A stretch of DNA of 64,000 nucleotides from Isoetes taiwanensis (Eukaryota > Streptophyta > Lycopodiopsida > Isoetales > Isoetaceae). Made by a program: the position numbers and the translations under genes. A model generated the notes under the pieces. It did no database searches. It was not told the origin of the DNA and saw nothing but the letters and a program-made list of their open reading frames with translations. This document shows, in pieces, positions 35,758-47,397 of this stretch. Location of the stretch: the NCBI GenBank assembly GCA_021234155.1, contig JAJEKV010000028.1, positions 7,917,421-7,981,420 of the forward strand, in the 5' to 3' direction. The first letter of the stretch is position 1; each line of letters opens with the position of its first letter.

Positions 35758-37475
35758 ATGATTCTGGTAGACTAAGTCATTGCACTGACCATAGTCTAAC
35801 TCGTTAGATTGGTTAGTTGTAAGGGGGTTTTAACTTAATTAAACTATCCCAAATCCATAGCTAATATATATACCTGGTTATGGGAGGATTAAGCTAGTTA
35901 GGAATTAACACTAGAGTTGTCCACTGGACCATCTGTGGTCCATGGACCAGAATTGGTCCATCATACCTATGCCACTTAAACCCATATATCTAGAGATGAA
36001 CTTCTCCATTTTGCAATCTACCACCACTTTTTGAATCTTCACTTGATTCCTTATGATCTAGAAGAATTTCATGACCAATGGATTCACCCATATCTTGTGG
36101 TAATTGTCCAAACCTCATACGATTTAGCAGTTTTCGTACTAGTCCAGAACTGCATTCTTCATATTTTCTAGTACAAAGGGGTCAAAACCTTGCCAAAATT
36201 AAAAGCAAACGATTTTTTATGATAAAACATATTGATTTGTATGTTCCCAAGTTTTTTCACTATTATATGACATTAGAGCTGAAAAGAGCTGTTTGAGGGT
36301 AGAATTATTTCTCTCTTACTATTATAAGTTTTGGCCTAATTCTTGTGGTCATAAGTTATTGACAACATAGATCTCAAAGTTGATGTGAAAGTGACATAGT
36401 AGTTGCAAGAATTAAATATAAATATCCATGGACCATTAATGGTCAATACTTAGACTTGTCAAAATTTGAATCATTTAATCAAGATAACACTCTTTTTCAA
36501 CTCACACATGTGCATAGAGGTTCTTGATGTCATATATCACAAAAAACATAAAGAAACCTACTATTCTCTTGCTATCATAAACTTATTACTGTGTTTGCTG
36601 CCAGAAGTATTGTAGGTTAAGTATGATAATAGTGCATGTAGATCATCTTTCATGATGAGCTATATTTTTTTTATGGATGCAAGCCTTTCTTGGTAATATA
36701 GATCTCTAATTTCATGTTAAAATAATTATTGGTCCACAGAAGACAGAAAACAGTTTTGACCCTGTTATGTTCGATGAACCCTATCTTCCTTCACATACCT
36801 TGGAATGAGGTGCAGTTTTTTATGTTCTACTCTCTAACTCGCATAGAAAAATAAGAAAATACTGAAAAAAAATAAAAAATAAAAAATCATTTTATTAAGA
36901 CAGTTTTACCTTATGTAAATATAAGGCAGTCTTGGCATGACCCCCTTAGATTCACTTAAGCATAACTTCCAAGAATGGAGGTAGATAGATTCTTAGATAT
37001 TTTTTCATATGGAATATGACTGCCATATATGAACTTCTAGGAGGGGTTTTATTGAATTTTGAGCCATTGATTTTATATAAATGTTAAAGTGAACAGTGCA
37101 AATGCACCATTTTTGCTCCATCGCCTGATAACTCTAGTGTTAAGGTGTGAGTCCTTACAATCAAGTATGTTAAGTTTTTAGAGAAAAAGAGGTCCCTTGA
37201 TTCCACAGGCCATAACTTTCTCTAGGTAACTCGGATTGAGGCGATTTTTGTGCCAACACATCAGGGACGTCCAATTGACTAAAGGGCATAGGTGGCCGGT
37301 GTTGAGACGGCATCAAATAGGCGCGGGAGTATAAAGTGCATGATCGGCAAAACATCGACTTAGAATCTCAAAAGAAACGCATATTTTTTCCATCACACAT
37401 CCGTATTTTTTCCGTGTATAAAAATTTTTGCCGTATAAAAATTATATCGTAGTTTCACCATATAAATGTCTTTTT
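35758..37475. other. LTR-element internal region without recognisable gag or pol
   Basis: AT-rich sequence after the primer binding site. I see no gag zinc knuckle, protease, RT or integrase motif. It may be a large non-coding derivative, or the element may be truncated soon after the primer site. Confidence 0.4.
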
Positions 37476-37479
37476 GCCC

Positions 37480-37552
37480 CGTCAACGTAGATTTGAACTC
37501 ATGACCTCCCAAGTAAAGCCTTAGCCACTTACCACCATGCCAAGCTTTCTTA
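37480..37552 (-). ncRNA. tRNA-like (SINE or tRNA-pseudogene) sequence 1
   Basis: The minus strand reads GCATGGTGGTAAGTGGCTAA, GGCTTTACTTGGGAGGTC, ATGAGTTCAAATCTACG. TGGCTAAGG resembles a box A and GAGTTCAAATCTACG a box B. A full cloverleaf was not established, so this is a tRNA-derived repeat or decayed tRNA rather than a functional gene. Confidence 0.45.
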
Positions 37553-37588
37553 TTTCCTTTCCACAACAACGTTTTAATAAAAGTATAG

Positions 37589-37655
37589 TAGGGGAACTTG
37601 AACCCTTGACCTTTCACCACCCAGCCAAACCCTTTACCAACACAATAAGCGTCCC
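37589..37655 (-). ncRNA. tRNA-like sequence 2, adjacent to the first
   Basis: The minus strand reads GTGTTGGTAAAGGGTTTGGC, TGGGTGGTGAAAGGTC, AAGGGTTCAAGTTCCCCTA. GGGTTCAAGTTCCCC gives a convincing T-arm/box B. It follows sequence 1 on the same strand within about 40 bp, as in dimeric tRNA-derived SINEs. Confidence 0.45.
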
Positions 37656-38645
37656 TTCAATGGATATAATCAATACTGTTTTATTTCTATAGTAAGACTT
37701 CTGTCTAGTAATCACCCTTCCCTAAACTAATGCTGTGGTGGCAACAACTCCGCCGGACTTGTGCAACCATGGTGAGGTAGGAATAACCTAAGGTTCTTAC
37801 TATCACTGCGGAATGGTTCCCGCAACCATATCGATGAACTTTCATGCTAAGCGATGGAAGGGAACTCCTCTGAGTAAGATAGAGACTTCTAAGTTCGATT
37901 CTAATCCACTATCACCTTGGATATTTTTTAGGCGACGATAATAATGTCCATTTATCGACATTCCTAGACCTATAGCTTTAAATATTTTTTTCCTTCGGTA
38001 AATGCCTTGATAACAAAATTTCTTCCGGCCCTGTCATGCTTTAATCTATACTACATTCATATACTTTATATTAGACCTTATTCGACATTGCATATTAAGG
38101 GTTAAGTAAAATTTTATAGACATAGCTATAATTAACGTTGTTTCTCTTTAGTGTCTAAGCCTTGACTCATCTCATTTCCCAGCGAAAGGATCTCTCTTGG
38201 CCCAATCGACCAGGGACTACCATGCAGCACCCCTCTAGACCATGGGTAGCTTTAATCCTACCACCCTTCACTACTTCTTCTCGGTGGTCGTGTTCCTTTT
38301 ATGGATCACTCTCCCAGAGCATGATACATACTCTGTAACGGTCCAATGGCATCCAACCATTGTTGACTAGTCATCTCCTTCTAGGGTATCTAGATAGGGT
38401 TGAGGCAAAGTGTTTCCAACCATTGCTTTAGTGCCCAAGCGTCATTAAGTTCCATAAATGAACTTACATACTCCAAGGGATTATATGAATATCCCAAAGG
38501 ATAATACCACTTAATGACCTCTCAAGAGGAGCCTCTTCTATTAAAAAAAGATTCTTGGTGAATTCAATCCACCATGTTGTCCTAGAAAAATGAAAGTCTT
38601 CTTCCCTAAGCCATGCACCAAATGTTTTAAGAGCTTTTCAGCTCT
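37656..38645. other. No supported gene
   Basis: Moderate-GC sequence with many stops in all frames. Its texture resembles non-coding retrotransposon sequence, but it matches nothing else in this window. Confidence 0.35.
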
Positions 38646-39580
38646 TTCTTTTTTTTTTTTTTTTTGAAGGACGACAAGCTTTATTCACCAACTAAAAATT
38701 AGAGCAACATAAAATGCAAAGACAGGATTATAACCTCAGTGGACAAACCGATCCAACTGAGCACAACCACCTGCTTATGCAAAAGAATGAATCTGAAGGT
38801 AGGTATGCCAGATCAGTACTTTCTTCTCTTGATCAAGAGACGAACAATTGTAAGCCATAACAATTTTATTTTGCGTCCACTGAAGAACAATCTCATCTGC
38901 AATATCTACGCCCTTAAAGATAAACAACCTCCTTCTCTTCCAGATTGACTATAAAAGCCAGCCACATGCGAGATGAAAAGCTTCGTTTCCGTAGTTTTGG
39001 GCCAAGCATCGGGATAGATAGCAAGCAAAATTTTTGGCTAGATCAAGACGCAAGCCAAATAGGGTCAACAACCAAGACCATGCACGCCAAAGCCGCTCAC
39101 ACAAGAAAAAACAATGCTCAATACTCTCAACCCTTTGCGGCATAAAGGACCAGAGCTCAAAATCTGATTATCCATTTTATGGACTAACCTATTGACTCTG
39201 AAGCATCTATGGATCACTTGCCACCACAAAACTACTACTTTGGGATGAAGCAGCTTATCCCATACCCATATCCAAACACTTTTCCATTGTGGCTGAGGGA
39301 CCTGAAGATGCCATCTATTAGATGGAGGCAGAATTTCAGAATGTAAAAGAAATTTATACACAGAAGACACAAACCGCCCTGGCTGGATATCCTGATGGCA
39401 ACCCCATACGACTACCTCAATCTGTGTACTAGAATCCTGTGGCAACAATGCAGCAATATGATTCCAGATTATTCGAAAATATATCTTTGCATGATAGGAA
39501 AGACCCACCTTTAAGTCATGCCATTCATCCAAAGATCGTGGAGGTAATAACCTTCCCATCCAGGTCGCTAAATATCCTCA
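38646..39580 (-). mobile_element. 5'-truncated L1-like LINE with poly(A) tail
   Basis: On the minus strand the element ends GTTGGTGAATAAAGCTTGTC, GTCCTTC and then a run of about 18 A (T run at 38648-38665), with an AATAAA polyadenylation signal just before the tail. Coding homology lies at 38949-39559. This is a different LINE type from copies A and B, which end in short tandem repeats rather than poly(A). Confidence 0.82.
38949..39559 (-). pseudogene. L1-like ORF2 C-terminus with zf-RVT domain, frameshifted
   Basis: The minus-strand frame at 39065-39559 contains WVWDKLLHPKVVVLWWQVIH then RCFRVNRLVHKM, the tryptophan-rich zf-RVT block of plant L1 elements, followed by a SSGPLCRKG zinc ligand stretch. 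The second half of the zinc finger, ESIEHCFFLCERLWRAWSWL, is in another frame (38949-39143). One frameshift near 39125 separates them. The fragment lacks endonuclease and RT, so it is a 5'-truncated dead copy. Confidence 0.85.
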
Positions 39581-39589
39581 ATAAGGTCC

Positions 39590-39665
39590 TTCGTCCCTTT
39601 TCTCCCATAACCCGATAGGGTTCTCGTGGACGATAAAAACTTATATTTATCTTTATCTTCTTCAA
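39590..39665 (+). mobile_element. Minimal LINE 3' terminus with TTTATC-type tail
   Basis: CTCCCATAACCCGATAGGG followed by TTCTCGTGGACGATAAAAAC matches the conserved terminus of the abundant LINE family (TCCCATAGGCC, ATTGG, TCTCCGTGGACGATAAAA). An imperfect TTTATC-rich tail follows. Only the last 50 or so bases of the element are present. Confidence 0.7.
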
Positions 39666-39689
39666 TATATTTTTTATGTCCATGGCCAA

Positions 39690-40995
39690 TTTTCGTTATC
39701 CCGGCCCTTACGTGTGACACAGCGTATACAACTCCCCCTTTGGTTGTGTCCTTTATTCACACGGGGGGTGACTCCGGGCAACAAGAGCTGTTGGATAGGC
39801 ATATTCACCCCTTATTCCTTAATCTACACCGTACGTAAAGTTCCTCGTTTGTGGGATACAAAATTTGCTATATTGTATAACAAGATTCGCAAAATACTAT
39901 AAGATTTGAAGCGGACCCAATGGTTGTGTTAATCAATGTCAATGGTAGTTATGTGTTGGTTGTTAATGTCAATGGTTGTTATGTGTTGGTTGTTATGTGT
40001 TGGGGGATTTAATTTTTATATGTTGGATGTTAATGGTTTGTGTTGCAAAAAAAAATTTTTGGCCCCTTCGGGGCCTTAGGGACGTCCCCCCCCCATCGGT
40101 GTGACAAAAATTTTAGAATTCAAACCAGAAAAAAACTAGAATTCATTTGAGGCTTTCATCACCTGTAGCTTTTGAATTTCATCACAATAAAACAAATAGA
40201 ACATAAGTAAAAGTTACCATAAAGATAGAGCGGATTGATCCCATTATTCTGAAAGTCATAAAGTTTGCAACACCCATACACAAACATTTTTCAACTGGAA
40301 TTTAACAGCAGCCTTTGGCCTCCATGGATTCTTGTGGTGAGAAACCAAAGTGGGAAACTTTTCTGCTTGTTAACACAAAGATCTAGAAGCCTTGGAATTT
40401 GCTTAATAACTGCCTCAAAATCTAAAAATGCATGGTAATTTTTTGCAACCTTCATTCGGAATTAGCCATAAAACAATATCCAATAGCGCAATCCTGTATT
40501 AATCAGCTAGTAGGATGTGAAAGCCTACCAAACCCGGCCGAAAAATTGTTGTTTTAGCATAGATAACTTAACCAAACATATCATATCATATACTATCAAA
40601 AAGATCTCAAAGAGAGCTTTCCAACGCAATAAGAATCATCTCAAACAGAGCTATGGATCAAAAGTTATGATAAGAAATGTGTTGCCGGCGGGGAAACTGC
40701 ACTACATGCGCCCTTCAAGCCCTTCATATGCCCATTATGCACCACACACACAAAAAGAGGGCTTTTGTTGTGAGCCATTGGTTGTTGACCATTATGCACC
40801 ACACGCACAAAAAGAGGACTTTTGTTGTGAGCCATTGGTTGTTGACCATTGGAAAAAAAAAAAGGGCTAAAATCAATGGCTCAGAAATGGTGCACTCTAG
40901 ATGTACGCATTAGTACATCCATTTGAATACATCACGAAATCATAGGAAAACCTTAGTGAAAAGCGTACAAAAACACAAAGAAAACCCCTGTTATT
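39690..40995 (+). repeat. Unclassified dispersed repeat R, copy 1
   Basis: From about 39910 this is nearly identical to 59629-60735 in the same orientation, including GTCAATGGTTGTTATGTG minisatellite-like phrases, CTTAGGGACG...GTGTGACAAAAA, and a 57-bp tandem unit. The copies diverge after CTACATATT. Compared with copy 2, about 130 bp are missing at 39907. At 39733-39790 a block like CACACGGGGGGTGAC lies in the opposite orientation to its copy 2 counterpart. No protein domain was recognised. Confidence 0.85.
40728..40850 (+). repeat. 57-bp minisatellite, two units
   Basis: The unit runs from CATTATGCACCACAC through GAGCCATTGGTTGTTGAC. Two units are present here and three in the other repeat copy (60408-60580). 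As 57 is a multiple of three, a frame stays open across all units and encodes 19-residue repeats. This may be fortuitous. Confidence 0.8.
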
Positions 40996-41940
40996 AGGCT
41001 ACATATTCAGTAGAGTCACCAATCCATTTACTCCTTTAGGTATTCGTTAACCATCCTCTGGCTTCTAAGCCACTATTATATGACCCCTATGTTGTGAACC
41101 CACATATCATTGGGGGTTAGGATTCGACGTTGTCGTCCGCCCTAAAAATGTTAGTCATTACGTTTCTCTGTCATGACATTATGCCGCTCTTATGGCATTA
41201 CCAATGACTTGGCATCCTCATCTAAGCCATAGTTATGCCCTAAGTTAGCGAGTGAGCTTTTATAAGAACCGTAAGTTACCTAGAGCCATCAGGGCGCCTC
41301 CCTTGCATTTTTCTAAACCTTCCTAAAGTACCTACCCTAGCTTGTGTCGGTGGCTTGTATCGATGTTCGAGCCCTATATGTTCTAACCTACACTTCCATC
41401 TAACCCATGGGGGTCACCTCTACCTGACCCGGGTATGGATCATGTGGGAGATCTAGTCTTAGGTGTTTATGCAAGACACATTCAAGCTTCTAGAAGGTAA
41501 CTGCTATTCGCTACCCATTTTGGAATTCTACTATTGTACTATTCAACCCCATCATCTTTAGCTTTGTTCTATTGCCCGTTGACATTTTTTTCCAAGTGCC
41601 AGCTACAAAATCCTACCTTAGCATGCAACAAATTGACTATTGTTTGCACATTCCAGACATACTCCAGACCCTTCATTGATACGTGTGGGGTACACTCGTC
41701 TTTCTCTCCCTGCATAACTGCATACATTACCTCTCCAATATGTTTATCGTATGTGTACATAGTACATACATAGTAAAGATATATCCTCATTCCACAATGC
41801 TAGAGGTCTGCTCTAACTTAGCTAAAGTGTAACCTTGGTAGTTCTTTGAAACAAAACCCATTGCCCATGTATCTTTATGATGTGGCTGAGCCACTGGCCT
41901 TAAATTGTCCATAGCTTCACTTGTCCTTTAGAAATTGGGC
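40996..41940. other. No supported gene
   Basis: Sequence with LTR-like texture at 41040-41480 but no partner in the window, followed by AT-rich DNA. No domain recognised. Confidence 0.35.
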
Positions 41941-41944
41941 TCAA

Positions 41945-43560
41945 CTTTAGAAGGGGGTTGTCGTTTTTCAAGCTAGGGTTCGTAATGGGAGAGTCTGAAG
42001 ATGTGCACAAGGAATGGATGGAGATATGATTGGCAGCATTGGCAATGAAATGGGAGATGGGAAGACGAGTGATGATGCACCGGTTTCTGGCAAAGGGATT
42101 CAACCATTATTAGTGCTGCCTCTAGTAGAAGTTGCAACTAATGATCTATATTTATGCTCTAGCATAACGGACACTATTTAGAACATGTGCACCATTTAGT
42201 CCATGTTGTAAAACTGAACATATGTTACAGACATACTTATTCCTAAGAAATAATAACAAAATTTATCTACAATGAAGAATGTTGCACCTTTCGGCTACTT
42301 GAAGCAGACTTTGGCCTGAATGTTCTGTTAACATCGATATGCAATGCTTTACCTTCACCAACACCCTGGTCTAGCGGTAACTGTAGTTTCAACGGTGGTA
42401 ATAGATCTGTAGAATGCTACCTGCAAGAACTTTGTATATCAAAATACTACAATATGAATCTACAATATGCTTCAAAAAGGAACATTTGAATGGGATCCTA
42501 GTTAAAGTAAAGATATCAGGAAGTCGGCAGATAGTTGCTTCCTTATTTTACAAAGGGAGGACACTATAGCTATATTAAATTGCACTCACTTGGATGGCTT
42601 GCATTCTTTTAGTCAATGAATTTTGTATATCTGTAAGCTATCACAGATTATGAGATTGACCCTTTAAACGTACCAATGGCTCATACTGATCGTTCTGGAA
42701 GTGTGAGAACAACTGTGCATGATCATAAAAGCCACAGACATTAATGTATTAGTATTTTCGCATGCCAACCTTGAAGCTGATGATGTGCTATAAGTAGAAG
42801 TGAAGCATAGAGAATTTGTTACAAGGTAGGTAGTGGTGACTCCACAATGCAAATCTGAAATATGGGCAGACGACGATGATGTACACCATCTTTCAGACTC
42901 TGTTATTCTCTTCTCTTGTAGGCACTTAGAGCTTAACGTTAGTAAATCAATTTACATTCTTATGCAAAAACATGACGGTCTCATGATGTAATCAAAGAAC
43001 TGGCAAGACATTTAGTGTCTTTGTTTTTTCAGTTCCTGTATATGTGGCTATTAATAGGATGGTTTCTCAAAGGTTAAGACAGTACAATTCTTCGACAATA
43101 GTTTCAACGACGGTAATAAATATACAAAAACATGACAGTCTCATGATGTAATCAGAGAACTGGTAAGACATTTGGTGTCTTTGTTTTTTTAGTTCCTGTA
43201 TATGTGGCTATTAATAGGATGCTTTCTCAAAGGTTAAGACAGTACAATTCTTCGATATTAGTGTCAACGGCGGTAATAGATCTATAGAATGCTACCTGGA
43301 AGAACTCTAAGGTTTAGCATAGCAAAGTACCCTTTTTACTGTTTCCACTAAAAAGTAAGAAAGACCCTATGTATCTAAGAAATAGAAGGGGGTTGGAGAT
43401 ATGGTTGGCAGCATTGGCAATTTAATGGGAGATGGGAAGACTAGTGATTGAAGCAAACTTTTGGCTTGAATGTTCCGTCAACATCAATATGCAATGCTTT
43501 ATCTTCACCAACACTCTGGTCTAGCGGTAGCCGTAGTTTCAATGACAGTAATAGATCTCA
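41945..43560. repeat. Locally duplicated, shuffled segment
   Basis: TTGGCAGCATTGGCAAT with GGGAGATGGGAAGAC occurs at about 42030 and 43405. ATGCAATGCTTTA...CACCAACAC and TCTGGTCTAGCGGTA occur at about 42340-42390 and 43490-43530. The phrase GGTAATAGATCT...GAATGCTACCTG is at 42398 and 43273. Between them a unit of about 160 bp, starting ACATGACGGTCTCATGATG, is tandemly repeated at 42970 and 43130. It looks like one older unit duplicated and rearranged. No protein homology was seen. Confidence 0.75.
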
Positions 43561-44275
43561 ATATAATTTACATGCCCAACTTTCAGAGAATGAATGTATC
43601 TTTGAATTTTTCATGAGAGCGCAAAATCTCAATACGCATAAGGAAGACTAGAAAATGGCAAAAGCTTTTTAAATCAGACTAGAAAATGGCAAAAGTTCTT
43701 TAAATCAGCTTCTCATTTTGGATCTTAAAGAAGACGTCTCTAATGCCGCACCGATAAATGATAAGTAACTAGCATTAAAAGAGCACCATCTCTATTTCAA
43801 TCATATATCAATAACGTGTCCATGTTCCATGTTTAATTCAGAAGTTCTATAGACAACTCTTAGAAGCATTTGAAGAGGTCATTAAATGGCAACATGTGAT
43901 AGTGCAAGACAGATGTTTCTAAAAGAAAAAAGTCTAAGACAAACTAAACATTTTTAATCTAAATCTTGCACAGAATGTGGCAAAGTAAAAGAAGTTGTTT
44001 TGTGTTGTCTAAGATATAAGACCAATTTGACTTTTTTCTGATGCTTCTATATCAGGAATATCTAGCATTATAACAGGGGAATTTTTTTGTGATTTTATAC
44101 ACTTTTTGGCATGGTTTTCATATGATTTCATGGGCGTATTACATGAGACATACTAATCAGTATATCTAGAGTGCACTCTGCATTTTATTGTCTAAATTCC
44201 ATATCACCAATGGTTTACCCATACCCTCCACAAATAAATAAAAATAAAAAAAAAAACAATGGCATGCAGGGCTCG
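43561..44275. other. No supported gene
   Basis: AT-rich sequence with a short direct repeat (CTAGAAAATGGCAAAAG twice near 43648-43695). No domain recognised. Confidence 0.45.
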
Positions 44276-44280
44276 AGAAC

Positions 44281-44690
44281 CCGTACTTTAGGGTTGTGTT
44301 GATTAGAGTCTATCCTTTGATTTCGAAGCAGCAGAAGCTCCGAAGCGAACCGACTTCTACTACTCCTCTGATTCTTCAGTACTTCGCCAGAAAGGTTAGC
44401 TTTAATGGCTTTTTTTTTCCACAGTATTTCTCCCTTGTGCATGGCATCAGGGCAACAATATGCAGCATTCATAGTGTTTGTCTACAGGGACACAAGATTG
44501 GGATAGAAAGCGGGCAAAGCAATATGTCCAGCAGGGGCGGTGTTACGTCCAAAATCGACGGATCAACTGGCAAGGAATGGGATGGAATTATGCCGAGCTG
44601 AGAAAGGCTCCGTTTTTAGGTTTTCAGAAGCTTTACAATGGGAAGAAGCTCGAGAGCCGTTACATTCCGATATAGACATAGGTAAGATTT
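44281..44690 (+). pseudogene. Exon-like gene fragments, product unrecognised
   Basis: A first block (44281-44394) encodes YPLISKQQKLRSEPTSTTPL and ends at a GCCAGAAAG/GTTAGC donor-like site. A second block starts after CTACAG at 44488 and can encode DWDRKRAKQYVQQGRCYVQN followed by a Trp-rich run, ending near a TAG/GTAAGA site at 44681. The splice-like edges and high local complexity suggest exons of a host gene. I could not name it. The frames do not join cleanly. Confidence 0.4.
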
Positions 44691-44919
44691 CTTGCCCTTT
44701 TCTTCGGATTGTTGTAAGGTTTATGAATTGTAAGTATGCTGATCGATAGGAAAGATCTGTGGAACTAGTCCGGGGCTTGCATTTTCAACCTCTGTGATTC
44801 GCCATAGGCGAGATAAGGGCAAAAAATCAATTCCGAAAATAGGTTTGGTGCCACCACAACCATTGGAGGTACATCCATCGAGAGAGTTGCTTTATGGCAG
44901 ATGTTCTGAAGAACGGGGG

Positions 44920-45062
44920 CAATTCCTTGGCTTTGCTTGCGACCCATGCACTTTTAATGAAGCAGGGAATGGATGAGTTCTTATGGAACAGGGGCTCATG
45001 TAAAACTTCCTGGACCTTCAATTCGAGAGCCAAATGTGTACTCTTTTGACACTCCATATCAG
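44920..45062 (+). pseudogene. Ssu72-like CTD phosphatase fragment
   Basis: Plus-strand frames give THALLMKQGMDEF, then after a frameshift SYGTGAHVKLPGPSIREPNV and YSFDTPYQ. This matches the N-terminal part of Ssu72, a nuclear phosphatase acting on the RNA polymerase II C-terminal domain, where HALLKRQG...YGTG[AS]HVKLPGPS is conserved. The catalytic CxxNxNRS loop just upstream is not evident. Homology stops abruptly after TPYQ, so only about 45 residues of a protein of about 190 are present. Confidence 0.8.
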
Positions 45063-45089
45063 TTGGCTCTGATTACTGCAGCAGTTGCA

Positions 45090-45760
45090 GAAGCTTTCTT
45101 TTGAGATTTTGGATGCATTGGTTGTTTGGAAAGCACTTTGGTACTCGTAGCAAAGATTTTAATACATCGTTCCAACCATCAGATATCAAATGATCCGTTA
45201 GTATTTGATCTCTGGAGAGGTTTCCTCAGTTCTCTAGCCAATAGATCTGCTAAAGTTGCTAAGTTGAATGAGACAAGTTCGCACATAATCTTACCATCAT
45301 GGTTTCAAATGGAAGTGCTGTTTATGGCTTTCCATTCGCTGGACACCTCTGGTAGATTAACTTTGCCTGGAAAGGGTGGTGTCCCTGTTAGCATCTTCTA
45401 ATGTAGATAAGCAAATCTCTGGCACACAAATAACTGTCTGGGCGTTGCATACTTCTCGGCTTATCTTGTCCTTGAAAAATATGCTTCTGTATTTTGATGC
45501 AATTCCCAGGTGGCTGCTTGCTGATTTGGCAAAAGCACTAGGACTTGTAAAGATGTCCCATAAGATGCCTGTCGAGAGTTCATTTCTTTCATCTTCTGCC
45601 GCATTGGCATATAAGGTACTAGAGAGATCTCATGTCGTTGGACAACATGATGTTGATGAGCACATCTTTCAACAACTACTGTTGGATGTGAATTGCTCTA
45701 TAAATACGTCTGCAAATGGTGGTTTTCTGGGGACTGTTCACACAGTTATCAGAAGTTGAG
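45090..45760 (+). pseudogene. Long exon-like open region, product unrecognised
   Basis: Two overlapping frames (45126-45401 and 45376-45759) give a helix-rich sequence with DPLVFDLWRGFLSSLANRS, then PSWFQMEVLFMAFHSLDTSG, then IPRWLLADLAKALGLVKMSH and VVGQHDVDEHIFQQLLLDVN. It resembles a piece of a large helical-repeat protein, but I do not recognise the family. The frame change near 45395 suggests a small indel. It is directly downstream of the Ssu72 fragment on the same strand. Confidence 0.45.
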
Positions 45761-46059
45761 ATTCATTTTAAGGGATGTACTTGATGTATGGAGCAACAGG
45801 GCAATAAAGTCATTTGCGAAACTTATTTGTGAGAGGTACATGTTATTGTTGTGTTGGAGTATATTAGAAAGTGTCCCTGTTTTTATGCTAGAAATTCCCA
45901 TTTGATCCCATCAAAACACCTTATGCGTACACGTTTTCATTTGCATTGTTTTTATGATTTTCATATTCTATAGGCCCTAAGCTTTTTGTTCTTCACAGAT
46001 GTCACAAATTGCTTGTTTGTTTATTTGGTTTTGTTTTCTTTTGTTAGGGCCCGAAGGGC

Positions 46060-46290
46060 CGAAAAAAAATTTTAGTATAACTACCAACACATAACTATCA
46101 TTAACGTTAATTAATACAAACCATTGCATTCCATGCTTAAAAATAAAATTCCCCCTTAAACCCCCTTTGGTTTGGGTGCATATTCACACGGGGGGTTACG
46201 TAGGGCAGCGAGAGCCCCAAAAATATATTTATAATACATGTACAAAATTAACACCATTAAGTACATTCTCTCAAATCTTATAGTATTTTG
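46060..46290 (-). repeat. Dispersed repeat R, partial inverted copy
   Basis: This matches the reverse complement of part of 59450-59770: CCCTTTGGTTTGGGTGCAT, TATTCACACGGGGGGTTACG, TAGGGCAGCGAGAGCCC and CTTATAGTATTTTG all have counterparts there. It confirms that the region around 59.5 kb is part of the repeat. Confidence 0.75.
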
Positions 46291-46432
46291 CACATAGGAT
46301 AAGTCTCCCACTAAATGCTACCTTATATTCTAGGACTCCGTACCGGATGCCAATTCACGACTGATTGAGCATTCAGATATATAACAATAGGCACAATATA
46401 ATTTTTATAAGTGAAAACCCATCCGATAGAAA

Positions 46433-46503
46433 TTGCCCATAGCTCAGTAGAGAGCACTTGACTTGCAAAACAAGGTCCTGAGTTTGATACCCATCTTGTC
46501 CAT
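46433..46503 (+). ncRNA. tRNA-like sequence, degenerate
   Basis: TAGCTCAGTAGAGAGCACTT then GACTTGCAAAACAAGGTCC then TGAGTTTGATACCC has tRNA order: a D-arm-like GCTCAGTAGAGAGC, an anticodon-arm-like CTTG...CAAG with possible anticodon TGC, and a box-B-like GAGTTTGATACCC. The acceptor ends do not pair and the T-stem is poor, so it is a tRNA pseudogene or SINE head. Confidence 0.45.
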
Positions 46504-47355
46504 TTGCACAGTTCTAATAAACCGCATGAGGTTTCAACATTTAATGGTCAATTACGAGCTATATATGCACCAACCTTTCCATTATATCATAGTAGTGCCC
46601 CTGAGCAGGCTTACTACTATATAACAGACCCCTATAAGAAGCTTGATTATGGCATGCAAGACTGAGTCATTTATTTTTTTATTTTTTATTTTTTTTTGAG
46701 AGAACGAATTTTTTTTTTATATTATATATGAAATAAAAAGTACAATGCTTCATTACACATAGAGAAGCAAATCCTCTTTGTGCAGAAACTTATTATCTGC
46801 TCTAAAAGCTGATATACTTTAAGCACATAAATCCTCCAACTTGGTAACCAGAGTATACAAGAAGATACTAGGAAAGAAAGCTCCTGAAAGATTCATCTAA
46901 TCTTGGAGCTCCAAATTGAGCATTCAGAAACATGAAGGATGAAAGAAGAACCATGGATCATCAGAGAAAAGGCATAGAATTCTAATAAACTTGAACATAG
47001 CAGTATTCAAGCTATCTAAATCAAGTTTGAATGGAACCTGTTATTTTGGCATATCAGTACCATAAATACAAAACTCGAACATAGCAGTATTCGAGTGATC
47101 CAAATCAAATTGAATGGAACCTGGTATTTGGCGTATTAGTACCAAAAAATAGCTATTCAAGCATAGCAATTCTTAAAATAGCCCCAGGATACTTAGAATC
47201 TTTTCAAGCTTCAGTGCTTGAATAATCAATGCACTTTTGCCCTAACATACAACATGTTATTCTCCTTCAGTAAATCAATGCTTCCAAAATCCAAAGGACC
47301 TCCTGCCATACATGAAAATTTCTAATCGTATCATAGTAAATTTGGATCTGTCTTG
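46504..47355. other. No supported gene; poly(T) patch
   Basis: T-rich runs at 46672-46720 could be the inverted poly(A) tail of a retroelement, but no coding part was recognised next to them. A sentence-like repeat (AACATAGCAGTATTCAAG, CATAGCAGTATTCGAG) occurs near 46995 and 47090. Confidence 0.4.
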
Positions 47356-47359
47356 CGAG

Positions 47360-47386
47360 TAAGGAAGGAAGGAAGGAAGGAAGGAA
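47360..47386. repeat. (AAGG)n microsatellite at LINE B 5' side
   Basis: About 26 bp of AAGG units lie directly before the GC-richer LINE B sequence. The LINE terminus is not present beside it, so it cannot be called a LINE tail. Confidence 0.85.
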
Positions 47387-47397
47387 AGAGGAGGAGG

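Noticed and set aside
40728-40850. CRISPR-like repeat array
   Set aside because: The 57-bp units are directly contiguous without unique spacers and lie in a eukaryotic repeat.
47360-47386. AAGG array as a LINE tail
   Set aside because: The conserved LINE terminus is absent on either side.
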